DNA of 64,000 nt, from contig CAITZM010000027.1 of assembly GCA_903896925.1 (NCBI GenBank), forward strand, positions 1 through 64,000. Reading direction: 5' to 3'. The notes under the pieces were generated by a model that searched no databases, was not told the DNA's origin, and worked only from the letters and a program-made list of their open reading frames with translations. Source of the DNA: an uncultured Lentisphaerota bacterium (GTDB lineage: Bacteria; Verrucomicrobiota; Kiritimatiellia; CAIQIC01). The position numbers were made by a program, and so were the translations under genes. This document shows, piece by piece, positions 35,190-42,981 of this stretch; positions within the stretch are counted from its first letter, which is position 1; every line of letters begins with the position of its first letter.

Positions 35190-38100
35190 TCAAGGGCCGA
35201 AGCTGATGCGGTAGGCGAACACGCCGGCCGCGGTTTGGAAGCGGACGCGGTCGCCGGCCTGCTCGAAGCGGAGGTCCTCAAGTTTTTTCCCGCTTTCATC
35301 CTGCGGCTGTATGCTCGCCACTTTCGCGCCGGCGGCCGCAAACTGGTCGAGTTTGATTTCGACGGCGAACGGCAGCGAGTCCGGCAGGGGGGTCAGCACC
35401 CACTCGGAACGCTTCGACGCGTCGAGGCGGAACGCGCCCGCGGTGACGACGGGTCCGAAGTCCACCAGCTTGCCGGTCATGTTTATCCGGGTTTCGAGCA
35501 CGGCGGCATCCTCGTCGAAGGGATCGGGCTGCCACGAGAGCGCACCGCCGCCCTTGGCCTGCTTGATCGCTCCGCAACGGACGCGGCTGCCATGATCGGC
35601 GTTGCCCGCCATGCGCAGGCGCGCGCCCTGCTGATGGGGCGCGTAGAAACCGATGCGCACGCCCAAGCCTTCGCGCAGCTTGGCGCCGGGCGGCATGGCG
35701 ACGTCCACCGTGCTGCTGAATTTACCCGGCTTGCGCCATTGTTCCGCGCCCACCTTGGTCGTGCCTTGCGAGAGCAACCCCTCGCGGTCCTTCTGCGTGG
35801 GGTCGGTGAAGTGGATGAAGAGATGATAGGCCTCCGGCACCGGCTGCAGCACCTCCCAGTCCAGATGCAGCCGGCCGCGCCCGCCGCCGAGATCGTCGAG
35901 GCTGGTGCCGCGCACCCGGACAAACGCCTGGTCCTGCGGATTCATCGGGCGCGCGTCCACGAACAGCAGCTTGCCGTTGCGCGCCATCGCGCTCACCTGT
36001 CCGTCGCGTAGCGTGATGTCGGCGCTGGCGTTGCCGGCGCGCGCGACGAAACCGTAGCGCGGCAGCACGACGCCTTCGGTCTTCCAGTCGTCCATACCGC
36101 GGTTGGCGGCGACCAGCGCGCCCTCGGCGAACGTCACGCGCTGCTGGTGGATGTTCGCACCAAATTCGTGCGCAAGGATTTCGCGCTGCGCGAGTTCGGC
36201 ACAGAGATCGTGGAGCAGCCAGTAGGTCATCACCGCGTTGCGCGAGAAGGGCCCCTCGCACATCGGGTTGCGCCCCCCGAGCACGGTCGTGGTCAGGTAG
36301 TCGTCGCTCGCGTAGCTGTGCAGCGCGGAAGCGCCCCATTCGAGGCCGGCATAGCGGTGACCGAGGCCGCCGGCCAGCAGGACGAACGCGCCGTGGCTGG
36401 CCATGTCGTGCCACGGCACGCGCTCGGCATCGCCGGCGGGCAGCTTCCAGCCGAAATAGGTTTGTCCCGCGGGCATCCAGCCGCCGTGATCGCTTTCACC
36501 CGCGTCGAGGTGGCCGATCAAAGCGTCGTGGCCGGCCTCGCTGATCGTCGGAGCGTGATCGCCGAACGTCTTGCGGATCGTGTCGAAGCACTCGCCCCAG
36601 CGCTCGGCGCATTCCATCTTCGTGTGGAAGCGGCCCGCGCGGTCGTAATAATCCATCGGTCCGATCGCGCTGAAGACGTCCACGAAGCTGGAGGTCGGCT
36701 GGACGTTTTTCTTCAGCAGCTTGAGGTTGCGCTCCAGAAACGGCGCGAAGGCGTCCGGCAGCCAGCGGTAGCTCAGCGCCTCGCGGCCCTTGTTGAACCA
36801 CGCCTTCTGCGGCGTGCCGTCGGCATTGAAGATGATGTCGTCATAGGTGTAGCCATCGGCGTCGGGATAGAAATCGATGTAGTTGTCGTGCGGCGCGAAG
36901 AGGATGCCGTTGCGCTTGCACGCGTCCGCCATGGCGAGGAAATCGGCGGGGTTGCCCTGCGGCGGATAGATATCCGGCAGGCGGTAGTCGTAGCCCCAGC
37001 GCTGCCAGCAGTGCTTGACGAAAACCGCGTCGGTCACGCCGTAGTGCGCCACGCGGTCGAGCCCGCGCGCAGCCTCGGCATAGTCGCCGCCCCACTGGTC
37101 GAGGCACATCTTGCCCTGGATTTTCGCCACGCCGCCGGCGGGCTTGAAGCCCGCGATGGCGCGGTAGGCGCGCGCCGCGGCGAACGCGCCGCGCGTCGAG
37201 GGCACGAGCGAGAGCGTCGCATCGTGATGCGTGCGCAGCTGGTAGAGGCGCTGTTCGGGGTTCACCGCAAACAGGTCCGGGAAGATATCGCTCGCCTGCA
37301 CGAGCGAGAGGCCGCACGGGAAGTCCGCGCCGACATGGCGTGTGGCGAGCTGAAAACCGTTCGCGTGCAGCTCGAAACGGCCGGGCTTCTCGATCACGTT
37401 GCCGAAACCCGCGTAGACGCGCGTCGCCTGCTCCGACGCCGCGCCGAGCCCGAGCAAGGTGAAGCGCGGCGTGCCGCGCGCATCGCGCCTGGCGTCCGGC
37501 ATCGAGAACGCGAAGCGCAGCGCCCCCGCTTCCTCCCAGATTTCCGTGCGCACGCCGACGGGCTTGCCGAGCACGAAGACGGAGTGCTCAAGCGTGCCGC
37601 GGCTGCGGCGGAAGCGGGCGTCCACCTTGTCGCACAGCGCGGTATGCTGCGGCGCGCCGAGCGGCAACTGGTCCACCTGCACGCTGAACCCCTCGAACAC
37701 GAGGTCGCGCTGGCCGTCGCTGAAGGCGATGAACGCGTCGCTGATGCCGTAGGGGCCGGCGACGACGGCGGCGCCGTGGGTGCCGGCGCTGCTCTCCAGC
37801 TTCCACGCCCAGTCCGGCGCGTTGCCGGCGAGCGCAGCGCGGGCGTTGGCAAGCGCCTGCGCGCGGCGCGCCTGCTTCGCGGCGTCGGCCTCGACCGCGG
37901 GCGGCGGGCCGCAGAAGAGCACCGGCACGCTCCAATAGGAACTGTCGCACGTGGTGTTATGCGCCGGGCCGGGATCGGTGACGAACCGCAACGTGACCTC
38001 GCGCCCCGCGAACGCAGAGAGGTCCACGTGTGCGGCCTCCCACTGCGTGGATTTCGAGAAGCGCGTGAAAAGGTTGGTGAAACCGTTGCCGCTCCTGACC

Positions 38101-38897
38101 TGCACCTCGAACTGCACCCCGTCGCTCGGCGGCTCGCGCGTGAGGTCCACGTCGCGCAGCGCGGTGGCGAAATCGAGTGAGATCGGCCCCTGCGCCGGCA
38201 ACTGCAGGTGACAGTCGGCCCAGATCTGGCCCCAGCCGCCGCGGTAGGGCGGATGCACATTGAGCGCGCGTCGCAGCTCGCCGCGGTTCGCCTCCGAGAG
38301 CGAAAACGAGCCGCCGGTCGCCCGGTCGCTACCCGTCCAGCCCGCCGCCTGCACCACCGGCTGATGGCCGTGCGTGGCGATGCTGACGCGGAACAGGTCC
38401 GCCTTGTCGAGTTGCAGCGCGCCGCGCGCGGGCACCTCGAGCTGCTTGCGGAACGCGGGCATCTGCTGCGCCACCACCGCCGCTTGCGCAACGGATGCGA
38501 TCAGGATCGCGTGCGCCGTCGCCGGCGGCGCGCCAGAGACGGTGAAATCCGCATAGGCGTGGACGGGATAGAGCGCCGCGTAGCTGCCGCGCCCCGGGAT
38601 CACGCTGACAGGCACTTCGAGCTGACCGTTGGCGGGCACGGTGAAATCGTGCGTGGCCTGACCCTCGACGCGCCAGTCATCGGTGACGGCGAGGCGCAGC
38701 CGGCCGGCGAGCGGCTGCGCGGAACTGTTCTTCAGGGTCACGGGCACCGCGAGGGCTTTGCCCAGCGCCTGGATTTCGCCGGGATCGGCGATGGAGACGG
38801 AGAGCGGCCCGTTGCGGTCGGTGGGCGGCAGAAAAGCAGGCGCGGACGGCGCGCCGAACAGGAGCAGCGCCGGGATGAAGAGCAGGAGTTTATTCAT
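35190..38897 (-). CDS. Very large secreted glycoside-hydrolase-like protein
   Basis: 1235 aa with a signal peptide at about 1-21. The N-terminal 400 residues are beta-rich domains including a galactose-binding-like part (FEVQVRSGNGFTNLFTRFS, VDLSAFAGREVTLRFVTDPG). A TIM barrel follows at about 590-900 (KMCLDQWGG, DAVFVKHCWQRWGYDY, GILFAPHDNYIDFYP). The strand-end residues Asp740 (SSFVDVFSAI) and Glu787 (TISEAGHDA) are the best candidates for the catalytic pair; the plan recalls GH101/GH36-type alpha-glycosidases, which is inference. The C-terminal 300 residues are beta domains. It lies 3 nt after the stop of the AsmA-like gene on the same strand, so the two are one operon. Confidence 0.65.
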   Translation of the reverse strand: MNKLLLFIPALLLFGAPSAPAFLPPTDRNGPLSVSIADPGEIQALGKALAVPVTLKNSSAQPLAGRLRLAVTDDWRVEGQATHDFTVPANGQLEVPVSVIPGRGSYAALYPVHAYADFTVSGAPPATAHAILIASVAQAAVVAQQMPAFRKQLEVPARGALQLDKADLFRVSIATHGHQPVVQAAGWTGSDRATGGSFSLSEANRGELRRALNVHPPYRGGWGQIWADCHLQLPAQGPISLDFATALRDVDLTREPPSDGVQFEVQVRSGNGFTNLFTRFSKSTQWEAAHVDLSAFAGREVTLRFVTDPGPAHNTTCDSSYWSVPVLFCGPPPAVEADAAKQARRAQALANARAALAGNAPDWAWKLESSAGTHGAAVVAGPYGISDAFIAFSDGQRDLVFEGFSVQVDQLPLGAPQHTALCDKVDARFRRSRGTLEHSVFVLGKPVGVRTEIWEEAGALRFAFSMPDARRDARGTPRFTLLGLGAASEQATRVYAGFGNVIEKPGRFELHANGFQLATRHVGADFPCGLSLVQASDIFPDLFAVNPEQRLYQLRTHHDATLSLVPSTRGAFAAARAYRAIAGFKPAGGVAKIQGKMCLDQWGGDYAEAARGLDRVAHYGVTDAVFVKHCWQRWGYDYRLPDIYPPQGNPADFLAMADACKRNGILFAPHDNYIDFYPDADGYTYDDIIFNADGTPQKAWFNKGREALSYRWLPDAFAPFLERNLKLLKKNVQPTSSFVDVFSAIGPMDYYDRAGRFHTKMECAERWGECFDTIRKTFGDHAPTISEAGHDALIGHLDAGESDHGGWMPAGQTYFGWKLPAGDAERVPWHDMASHGAFVLLAGGLGHRYAGLEWGASALHSYASDDYLTTTVLGGRNPMCEGPFSRNAVMTYWLLHDLCAELAQREILAHEFGANIHQQRVTFAEGALVAANRGMDDWKTEGVVLPRYGFVARAGNASADITLRDGQVSAMARNGKLLFVDARPMNPQDQAFVRVRGTSLDDLGGGRGRLHLDWEVLQPVPEAYHLFIHFTDPTQKDREGLLSQGTTKVGAEQWRKPGKFSSTVDVAMPPGAKLREGLGVRIGFYAPHQQGARLRMAGNADHGSRVRCGAIKQAKGGGALSWQPDPFDEDAAVLETRINMTGKLVDFGPVVTAGAFRLDASKRSEWVLTPLPDSLPFAVEIKLDQFAAAGAKVASIQPQDESGKKLEDLRFEQAGDRVRFQTAAGVFAYRISFGP

Positions 38898-38900
38898 GAT

Positions 38901-39716
38901 TTACTGTTGAGGCTGTTGCTGTTGTTTGAGGCTTTGCAGGAGCCCCTTGAGCTGGTTGCCGAGCTGCTTGGCCGATTTTTTCACGTCGTCGCCCTTCGCG
39001 CCGCTGGCGTTCAGCAGGCCGTTCAACAACTGCTCCGGCGGCTGCTTGAACAGGACTTCGAGCATCAACTGCTGGACGATTTCCTTGAACTTCTCGTTCG
39101 TCACATCCGTGTACTGCTTGTCCATGTTCAGTTCGAACTTCTGCTCACGCGGCGCCGGCTCGCCCTGCACATAGGTGCGGACGAGGACGGTACCCAGCCG
39201 GATGTGCAGGCGATCGATGCGCACCTTCCGCTCCGCTTTTTTCTCAGGTCGCGGCTGCGGCGTCGGTTGCGGCTGGGGCTGCGGAACGGGTGCGCCGCCG
39301 CCGGCGGGCGGTTCGCCTTTGGACTTTTTCGCAAAGCGCTGGAAATTGACCTCGCCATCGGCCTTGCGGACAATGACCAGGCGCGGCAGATCGAACGTCA
39401 CCTCCGGCAGCCGGGCTTCTTCCTTCGTCGAGGCGGAGCGGTCATAGGAAAGTTTCAGCTGGCCGATTTCCAGCGCGCCCGCCTCGGGGAAGTCGGGCGG
39501 GTTGGTCAGCTTGAGTCCCTCGACCTCGAGACCCAGCGGCGACAGCCCGACATGGAGGTTCTTGAGCTCCAGCCCGAAGCCGGTCTTGGCAACGGCCTTT
39601 TGGACAATGCCCAGCGCGATGCGGTCGCGGGCCAGCACCACGCCCACGAGCGCCAACACCAGCAGCATGAGCACCACGCCGAGGCCCAGCAAAATCCGCC
39701 GCATCACTTTGTTCAT
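38901..39716 (-). CDS. AsmA-like inner-membrane-anchored protein
   Basis: 271 aa. One membrane helix (about 8-28) is followed by an AsmA/DUF748-like beta region (GLELKNLHVGLSPLGLEVEG, LTNPPDFPEAGALEIGQL), a Pro/Gln linker (about 143-157) and a helical Gln-rich tail ending QQQQPQQ. AsmA-like proteins span or line the periplasm and are linked to lipid transport and outer-membrane assembly. This is a short version with only one such segment. It shares an operon with the giant glycosidase-like gene. Confidence 0.7.
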   Translation of the reverse strand: MNKVMRRILLGLGVVLMLLVLALVGVVLARDRIALGIVQKAVAKTGFGLELKNLHVGLSPLGLEVEGLKLTNPPDFPEAGALEIGQLKLSYDRSASTKEEARLPEVTFDLPRLVIVRKADGEVNFQRFAKKSKGEPPAGGGAPVPQPQPQPTPQPRPEKKAERKVRIDRLHIRLGTVLVRTYVQGEPAPREQKFELNMDKQYTDVTNEKFKEIVQQLMLEVLFKQPPEQLLNGLLNASGAKGDDVKKSAKQLGNQLKGLLQSLKQQQQPQQ

Positions 39717-39775
39717 AGTTTGCTCCTCACAGACGCGCGGACTCTAGCGCGCAGCGGCAGATTTTCCAAGGCTGC

Positions 39776-39822
39776 AGGGAAAAACACAGCGGCCCGTTTC
39801 CCACCCTTGGAAAACGGGCCGC
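39776..39822 (-). terminator. Candidate terminator of the outer-membrane barrel gene
   Basis: A 9-bp stem (39791-39799 with 39812-39820, GGCCCGTTT / AAACGGGCC) is followed on the minus strand by GCTGTGTTTTT. It lies just downstream of the barrel gene. Confidence 0.55.
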
Positions 39823-39834
39823 GCCGGACGCTCT

Positions 39835-40470
39835 TCAGCAGCGGATCAGAAGCTGTAGCGCACACCGAGGGCGGTGGCGATATTGCTCAACGGTATGCTC
39901 GGCGAACAGCCAGGCCACCCCGCCATAGACGAACAGGCCCCACGTGTGATCGAAGTCCATGGACTGGAGTTCGTTGCGGCCCGGCGGCTCATGCCAGTAG
40001 GCGTTGTCATCGAAGTCCACCTTATAATACGCAAAGCCGGCGCCGGCGTAGGGCGTCAGATTGAAGTCCGCGGGATACCGCACGAAAGCGCTCAGCAGAG
40101 GGCCCCGCATGTTCAAGTCCCCGTCGGTGTGGCCATCCTGCCGCGTGATCGTGCGCGCCGAAAAATAATCCCAGGCCAGTTCGACGCCGCCGTAGGTGCA
40201 GAACTTGTAATCCACAAACAGCTTGAAGGGCCAATAGTCGTGCACGGAATCGAGCTCGTTGATGCTGCCGTAGAAGCTGCCCGCCTGCGGGTTGGCGGGA
40301 TCGAGCGTGCGCTTGTTGTCGGTCAGATAGACCCATGTCGAGCGGGTGCCGAGTTCGAAGTTCTGCCACCACTCCTTGGCGGGAGCAGGCGCGGCGGGAA
40401 CTGCGCGCGCCACGGTCAGTGCGACGCTGCCGGCGAGCACGCAGCTAAGGACGATGTTTTTTGCTTTCAA
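39835..40470 (-). CDS. Outer-membrane beta-barrel protein, frameshifted at its 3' end
   Basis: 211 aa as read. The most likely start is TTG at 40470, preceded by AGAGGGG, giving MKAKNIVLSCVLAGSVALTVA as signal peptide; ATG 40491 is in frame upstream. The mature part alternates barrel strands (TRSTWVYLTDNKRTL, FKLFVDYKFCTYGGVELAWD, YAGAGFAYYKVDF). The open frame ends in a basic stretch, but the other minus frame over the same bases reads SNIATALGVRYSF and stops at 39846. That is a textbook outer-membrane C-terminus, so one base was probably lost or gained near 39880-39900. Confidence 0.75.
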   Translation of the reverse strand: MKAKNIVLSCVLAGSVALTVARAVPAAPAPAKEWWQNFELGTRSTWVYLTDNKRTLDPANPQAGSFYGSINELDSVHDYWPFKLFVDYKFCTYGGVELAWDYFSARTITRQDGHTDGDLNMRGPLLSAFVRYPADFNLTPYAGAGFAYYKVDFDDNAYWHEPPGRNELQSMDFDHTWGLFVYGGVAWLFAEHTVEQYRHRPRCALQLLIRC

Positions 40471-40537
40471 TAGCCCCTCTTTTTTCGGCATACCTACGGC
40501 ACGCCGCCCGAGGCGGCAACCAAAAAAAAGGAGCCGG

Positions 40538-41884
40538 ATGAACAGCCTTAAACGATACAGCGTGCGCCTGGCCCTAGCGGGGCTCGCCGCGGCGCTGCTG
40601 TCCGCGGAGGCGGCACCCAAGCCCCCCGCGGTGCGCAAACTCGATCCGCTCGGCACGCAGCCCAACCTCTGGGCCCTGGGCCCGAATGACTTCATGGCCG
40701 TGGCGCACAAGCTGGGCTTTGGCTGGACCGATGCCCAGCAGGGCGGCGCGCTCGCGGGCGGCGCCGGCCTCGAATTCGCCGGCTGCAAGGCGACCGAAGC
40801 GCGCGCGAGCTTCGAGGGCGGCAAACTCGCCAGCCTGCAGATCATGCTCTATGCCCGCGCCGAATCCGGCGCCATCAATACCTTTCAATTCGACGAACAG
40901 GTGGAGCAGGCCCGGCGAGCCCTCTCCGCGGCGGCCGGCAGCGCGCCGCTGCCGCTGCCGGAGATCAGCGGCCCGGCCCGCACCAAGATCCAGCACGTCG
41001 CGTGGACCAACGGCCCCACCCGGATCGAGCTCGAATGGAGCGCCCTGAAGCCGCAGGTCTTCGAGGGCAGGAAGCTGGAGTTCCGTGCGGACTTCATCCG
41101 CGTGCGGCTGCTCCCGGCGGCCACACCGGCCGGCGGCGGCACGATCGCCGCCGCCAGGCCACGGACCGCCGCCGAACTCAAGGCCCGGCTCAAGCGCGAA
41201 GGGAACGGCGACGTGCTCCTCGGCGAAGTTCCCATGGTCCAGCTGGGGCCGAAAAGCAATCCCCTCTCCGTGATCACCGAGCGCACCCTGCGCTACTTCG
41301 GCGTGAACTTCGACCAATACCAGGCCGGCCAGGTCGGCGACAGCTTCGCCGCCGCGACCGGCAACAACGTCACCGGCCTGCGCGACTCCCTGAAGAAGAT
41401 CGCCCAGAAATTCGGGTTGCGGCTCGTCGTGCTGCAGGACCTTGAATTCCGGGACTTCCAGCGGCTTGTGCAGGACTACAACCACACCGCCGTTGCCGCC
41501 CACGAGAGCAAGGTCACGCTCGAAGCCGCCGGCAACGACGTCTGCCGCCTGTACTGGAACATGAACCTCGACCTTCTGCGCACCGCCAAAATCAAGCACA
41601 CCGCGGACTTCACCCGCTTCAAGGCCGAGGTGACCAAACAGATTGAGCTCGGCGTCCCGCTCATCTGGCACGTCATGATGGGCAAGATCCCCGAGCCCGG
41701 CCTCAACGTCACCGGCAGCTGCGTGTTTCTCCCGCGGCTGATCGTCGGCTACAACGCCAAGACCGGCGAGTTGCTCTTGTCCGACGGCTTCGGCGTCGGA
41801 AACGAATGCAAGCGGATAAAATGGGAAGACGCCTGGGCCATCGGCCTGAGCCTCTACGTCATCAAGCCCGCCAGCCTGCCGTGA
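40538..41884 (+). CDS. Secreted protein with a C39-peptidase-like domain, probably non-catalytic
   Basis: 448 aa with a signal peptide at about 1-25. AAGGAG stands 4 nt before the ATG. The C-terminal part (about 255-448) resembles the C39-like peptidase fold: VGDSFAAATGNN, GVPLIWHVMMG, RLIVGYNAKTGELLLSDGFG, IKWEDAWAIG. The usual catalytic Cys position reads Ser (GDSF) and the His before VGYN is Arg, so peptidase activity is doubtful. The N-terminal 200 residues are of unknown fold. It is divergent from the barrel gene with 67 nt between starts, so the two may share control. Confidence 0.6.
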   Translation: MNSLKRYSVRLALAGLAAALLSAEAAPKPPAVRKLDPLGTQPNLWALGPNDFMAVAHKLGFGWTDAQQGGALAGGAGLEFAGCKATEARASFEGGKLASLQIMLYARAESGAINTFQFDEQVEQARRALSAAAGSAPLPLPEISGPARTKIQHVAWTNGPTRIELEWSALKPQVFEGRKLEFRADFIRVRLLPAATPAGGGTIAAARPRTAAELKARLKREGNGDVLLGEVPMVQLGPKSNPLSVITERTLRYFGVNFDQYQAGQVGDSFAAATGNNVTGLRDSLKKIAQKFGLRLVVLQDLEFRDFQRLVQDYNHTAVAAHESKVTLEAAGNDVCRLYWNMNLDLLRTAKIKHTADFTRFKAEVTKQIELGVPLIWHVMMGKIPEPGLNVTGSCVFLPRLIVGYNAKTGELLLSDGFGVGNECKRIKWEDAWAIGLSLYVIKPASLP

Positions 41885-41885
41885 A

Positions 41886-41914
41886 GCAGACGCCGCCGGA
41901 ACGGCGGCGTCTGC
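41886..41914. repeat. 12-bp palindrome just after the C39-like gene
   Basis: A perfect 12-bp stem GCAGACGCCGCC / GGCGGCGTCTGC encloses the loop GGAAC. It begins 2 nt after the stop codon and has no T-run. It may act as a transcript end stabiliser or belong to the palindrome family. Confidence 0.65.
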
Positions 41915-42122
41915 GGCATGTACGATGTACGATTTATGATTTAAGATTTGCAGAAAAGCTGGCCGTATCATTCTGCCACCGCCAGTGCGCCCTTGAAAAA
42001 ATCTACCGATCAAGGCAGCCCGTTCGGGGTGAATTCGTCCCGCGCGAACCAGGAATTCAGCATCGGAATTATGGACGAGCGGGTGGCTTGGACTTCGGTT
42101 TGTCCGCAGGCTTGCCGCTGTA

Positions 42123-42143
42123 GCCGGGGTCGGCGATCCCGGC
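42123..42143. repeat. Short palindromic repeat, GCCGGGA type (one mismatch)
   Basis: The stem GCCGGGGTC / GATCCCGGC has one G-T pair and loop GGC, and is preceded by GTA. It is nearly identical to the 25941 element. Confidence 0.7.
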
Positions 42144-42157
42144 GGTGGCTGCGGGTG

Positions 42158-42178
42158 GCCGGGATCACCGCTCCCGGC
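42158..42178. repeat. Short palindromic repeat, GCCGGGA type
   Basis: A 7-bp stem GCCGGGA / TCCCGGC encloses TCACCGC. It forms a close pair with the 42123 element. Confidence 0.65.
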
Positions 42179-42192
42179 TGCCGGGCCGGACT

Positions 42193-42915
42193 TCACAGCA
42201 GATGCTGGCCACCATCGACGAAAAGGATCTGGCCGGTGACCACGTCGTTTTGCAGCAGCGCGAGCACGGCAGCGGCGACGTCGGCAGGGCTGACTTGCTT
42301 TTGTAGCGGTACGGGGCCGGCGTGGTCGAGGAGATAGTCGGCGCCCCGGCCCGGCGGCGGCAGGACCGCGCCGGGTGCGACCCCATTGACCGTAAAGCGC
42401 GGCGCCAGCTCGAGCGCAGCCAGCTGCGTCAAGTCCGCCAGCGCCTTCTTGGCGAGGACATAGGGCACGCAGCTCGCGTCGTGCCCGGCGATGCGGCGAT
42501 CGAGGAGGTTGACGATCTTCCCGCCCGCGCTCTGCTGTGCCAGGGCGCGCATCAAGAGCAGGGGCGCAAACAGATTCGGCCAGAACTCCGCCAGCAGCCC
42601 GGCCCCGGTGGTCGCGCACAGGCTGTCCTTGTGGAAGACGGCGGCATTGTTGATGAGAATGTCGATCCGGCCGGCCACAGCCACAGCACGCCGCACGAGA
42701 TCGTTGCAGGCGGCTTCGGACGTCAGGTCGGCAGCCAGCGCCCAAGCCTGCACGCCGCGCCGCTCCAGGTCCGCCACCAGCGTTTCCGCCTCCGCTGCGG
42801 ACGTGCGATAATGCACGATGACATTGAGGCCGGCCCCGGCCAGCGCCTCACAGATGGCGCGCCCGATGCGCACCGCACCGCCCGTCACCAAGGCCGTCTG
42901 TCCTGCTGGTTTCAT
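42193..42915 (-). CDS. Short-chain dehydrogenase/reductase, pteridine-reductase-like
   Basis: 240 aa, cytoplasmic, classical SDR length. The NADP-binding segment TGGAVRIG differs from the common TGxxxGIG in the way pteridine/dihydromonapterin reductases do (RIG). INNAA is present at about 90. The active site carries YVLAKKAL (Tyr-x3-Lys) and is followed by VNGVAPGAVLPPPG, also typical of FolM/PTR1-like enzymes; the catalytic Ser position appears unusual (NLLDRRIAG). It likely reduces a pterin or related carbonyl using NADPH. No folate genes are adjacent apart from the distant MetF fusion. Confidence 0.75.
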   Translation of the reverse strand: MKPAGQTALVTGGAVRIGRAICEALAGAGLNVIVHYRTSAAEAETLVADLERRGVQAWALAADLTSEAACNDLVRRAVAVAGRIDILINNAAVFHKDSLCATTGAGLLAEFWPNLFAPLLLMRALAQQSAGGKIVNLLDRRIAGHDASCVPYVLAKKALADLTQLAALELAPRFTVNGVAPGAVLPPPGRGADYLLDHAGPVPLQKQVSPADVAAAVLALLQNDVVTGQILFVDGGQHLL

Positions 42916-42981
42916 ATTGTCATCATCTGTAGCACGGCCCGCGCGCTACAGCAACCCGGAGGGACGAACAACCGTCCGGTG

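Larger units (their letters stand above)
41885..42192. other. Intergenic region with three palindromes
   Basis: No gene seen between the convergent C39-like and SDR genes. An AT-richer patch (41915-41950) follows the 12-bp hairpin, and two GCCGGG-type hairpins lie at 42123 and 42158. Confidence 0.6.

Noticed and set aside
36147-38180. 677-codon plus-strand open frame opposite the 1235-aa gene
   Set aside because: Composition is Arg/Ala/Val-rich without motifs; the minus frame has a signal peptide and barrel segments.
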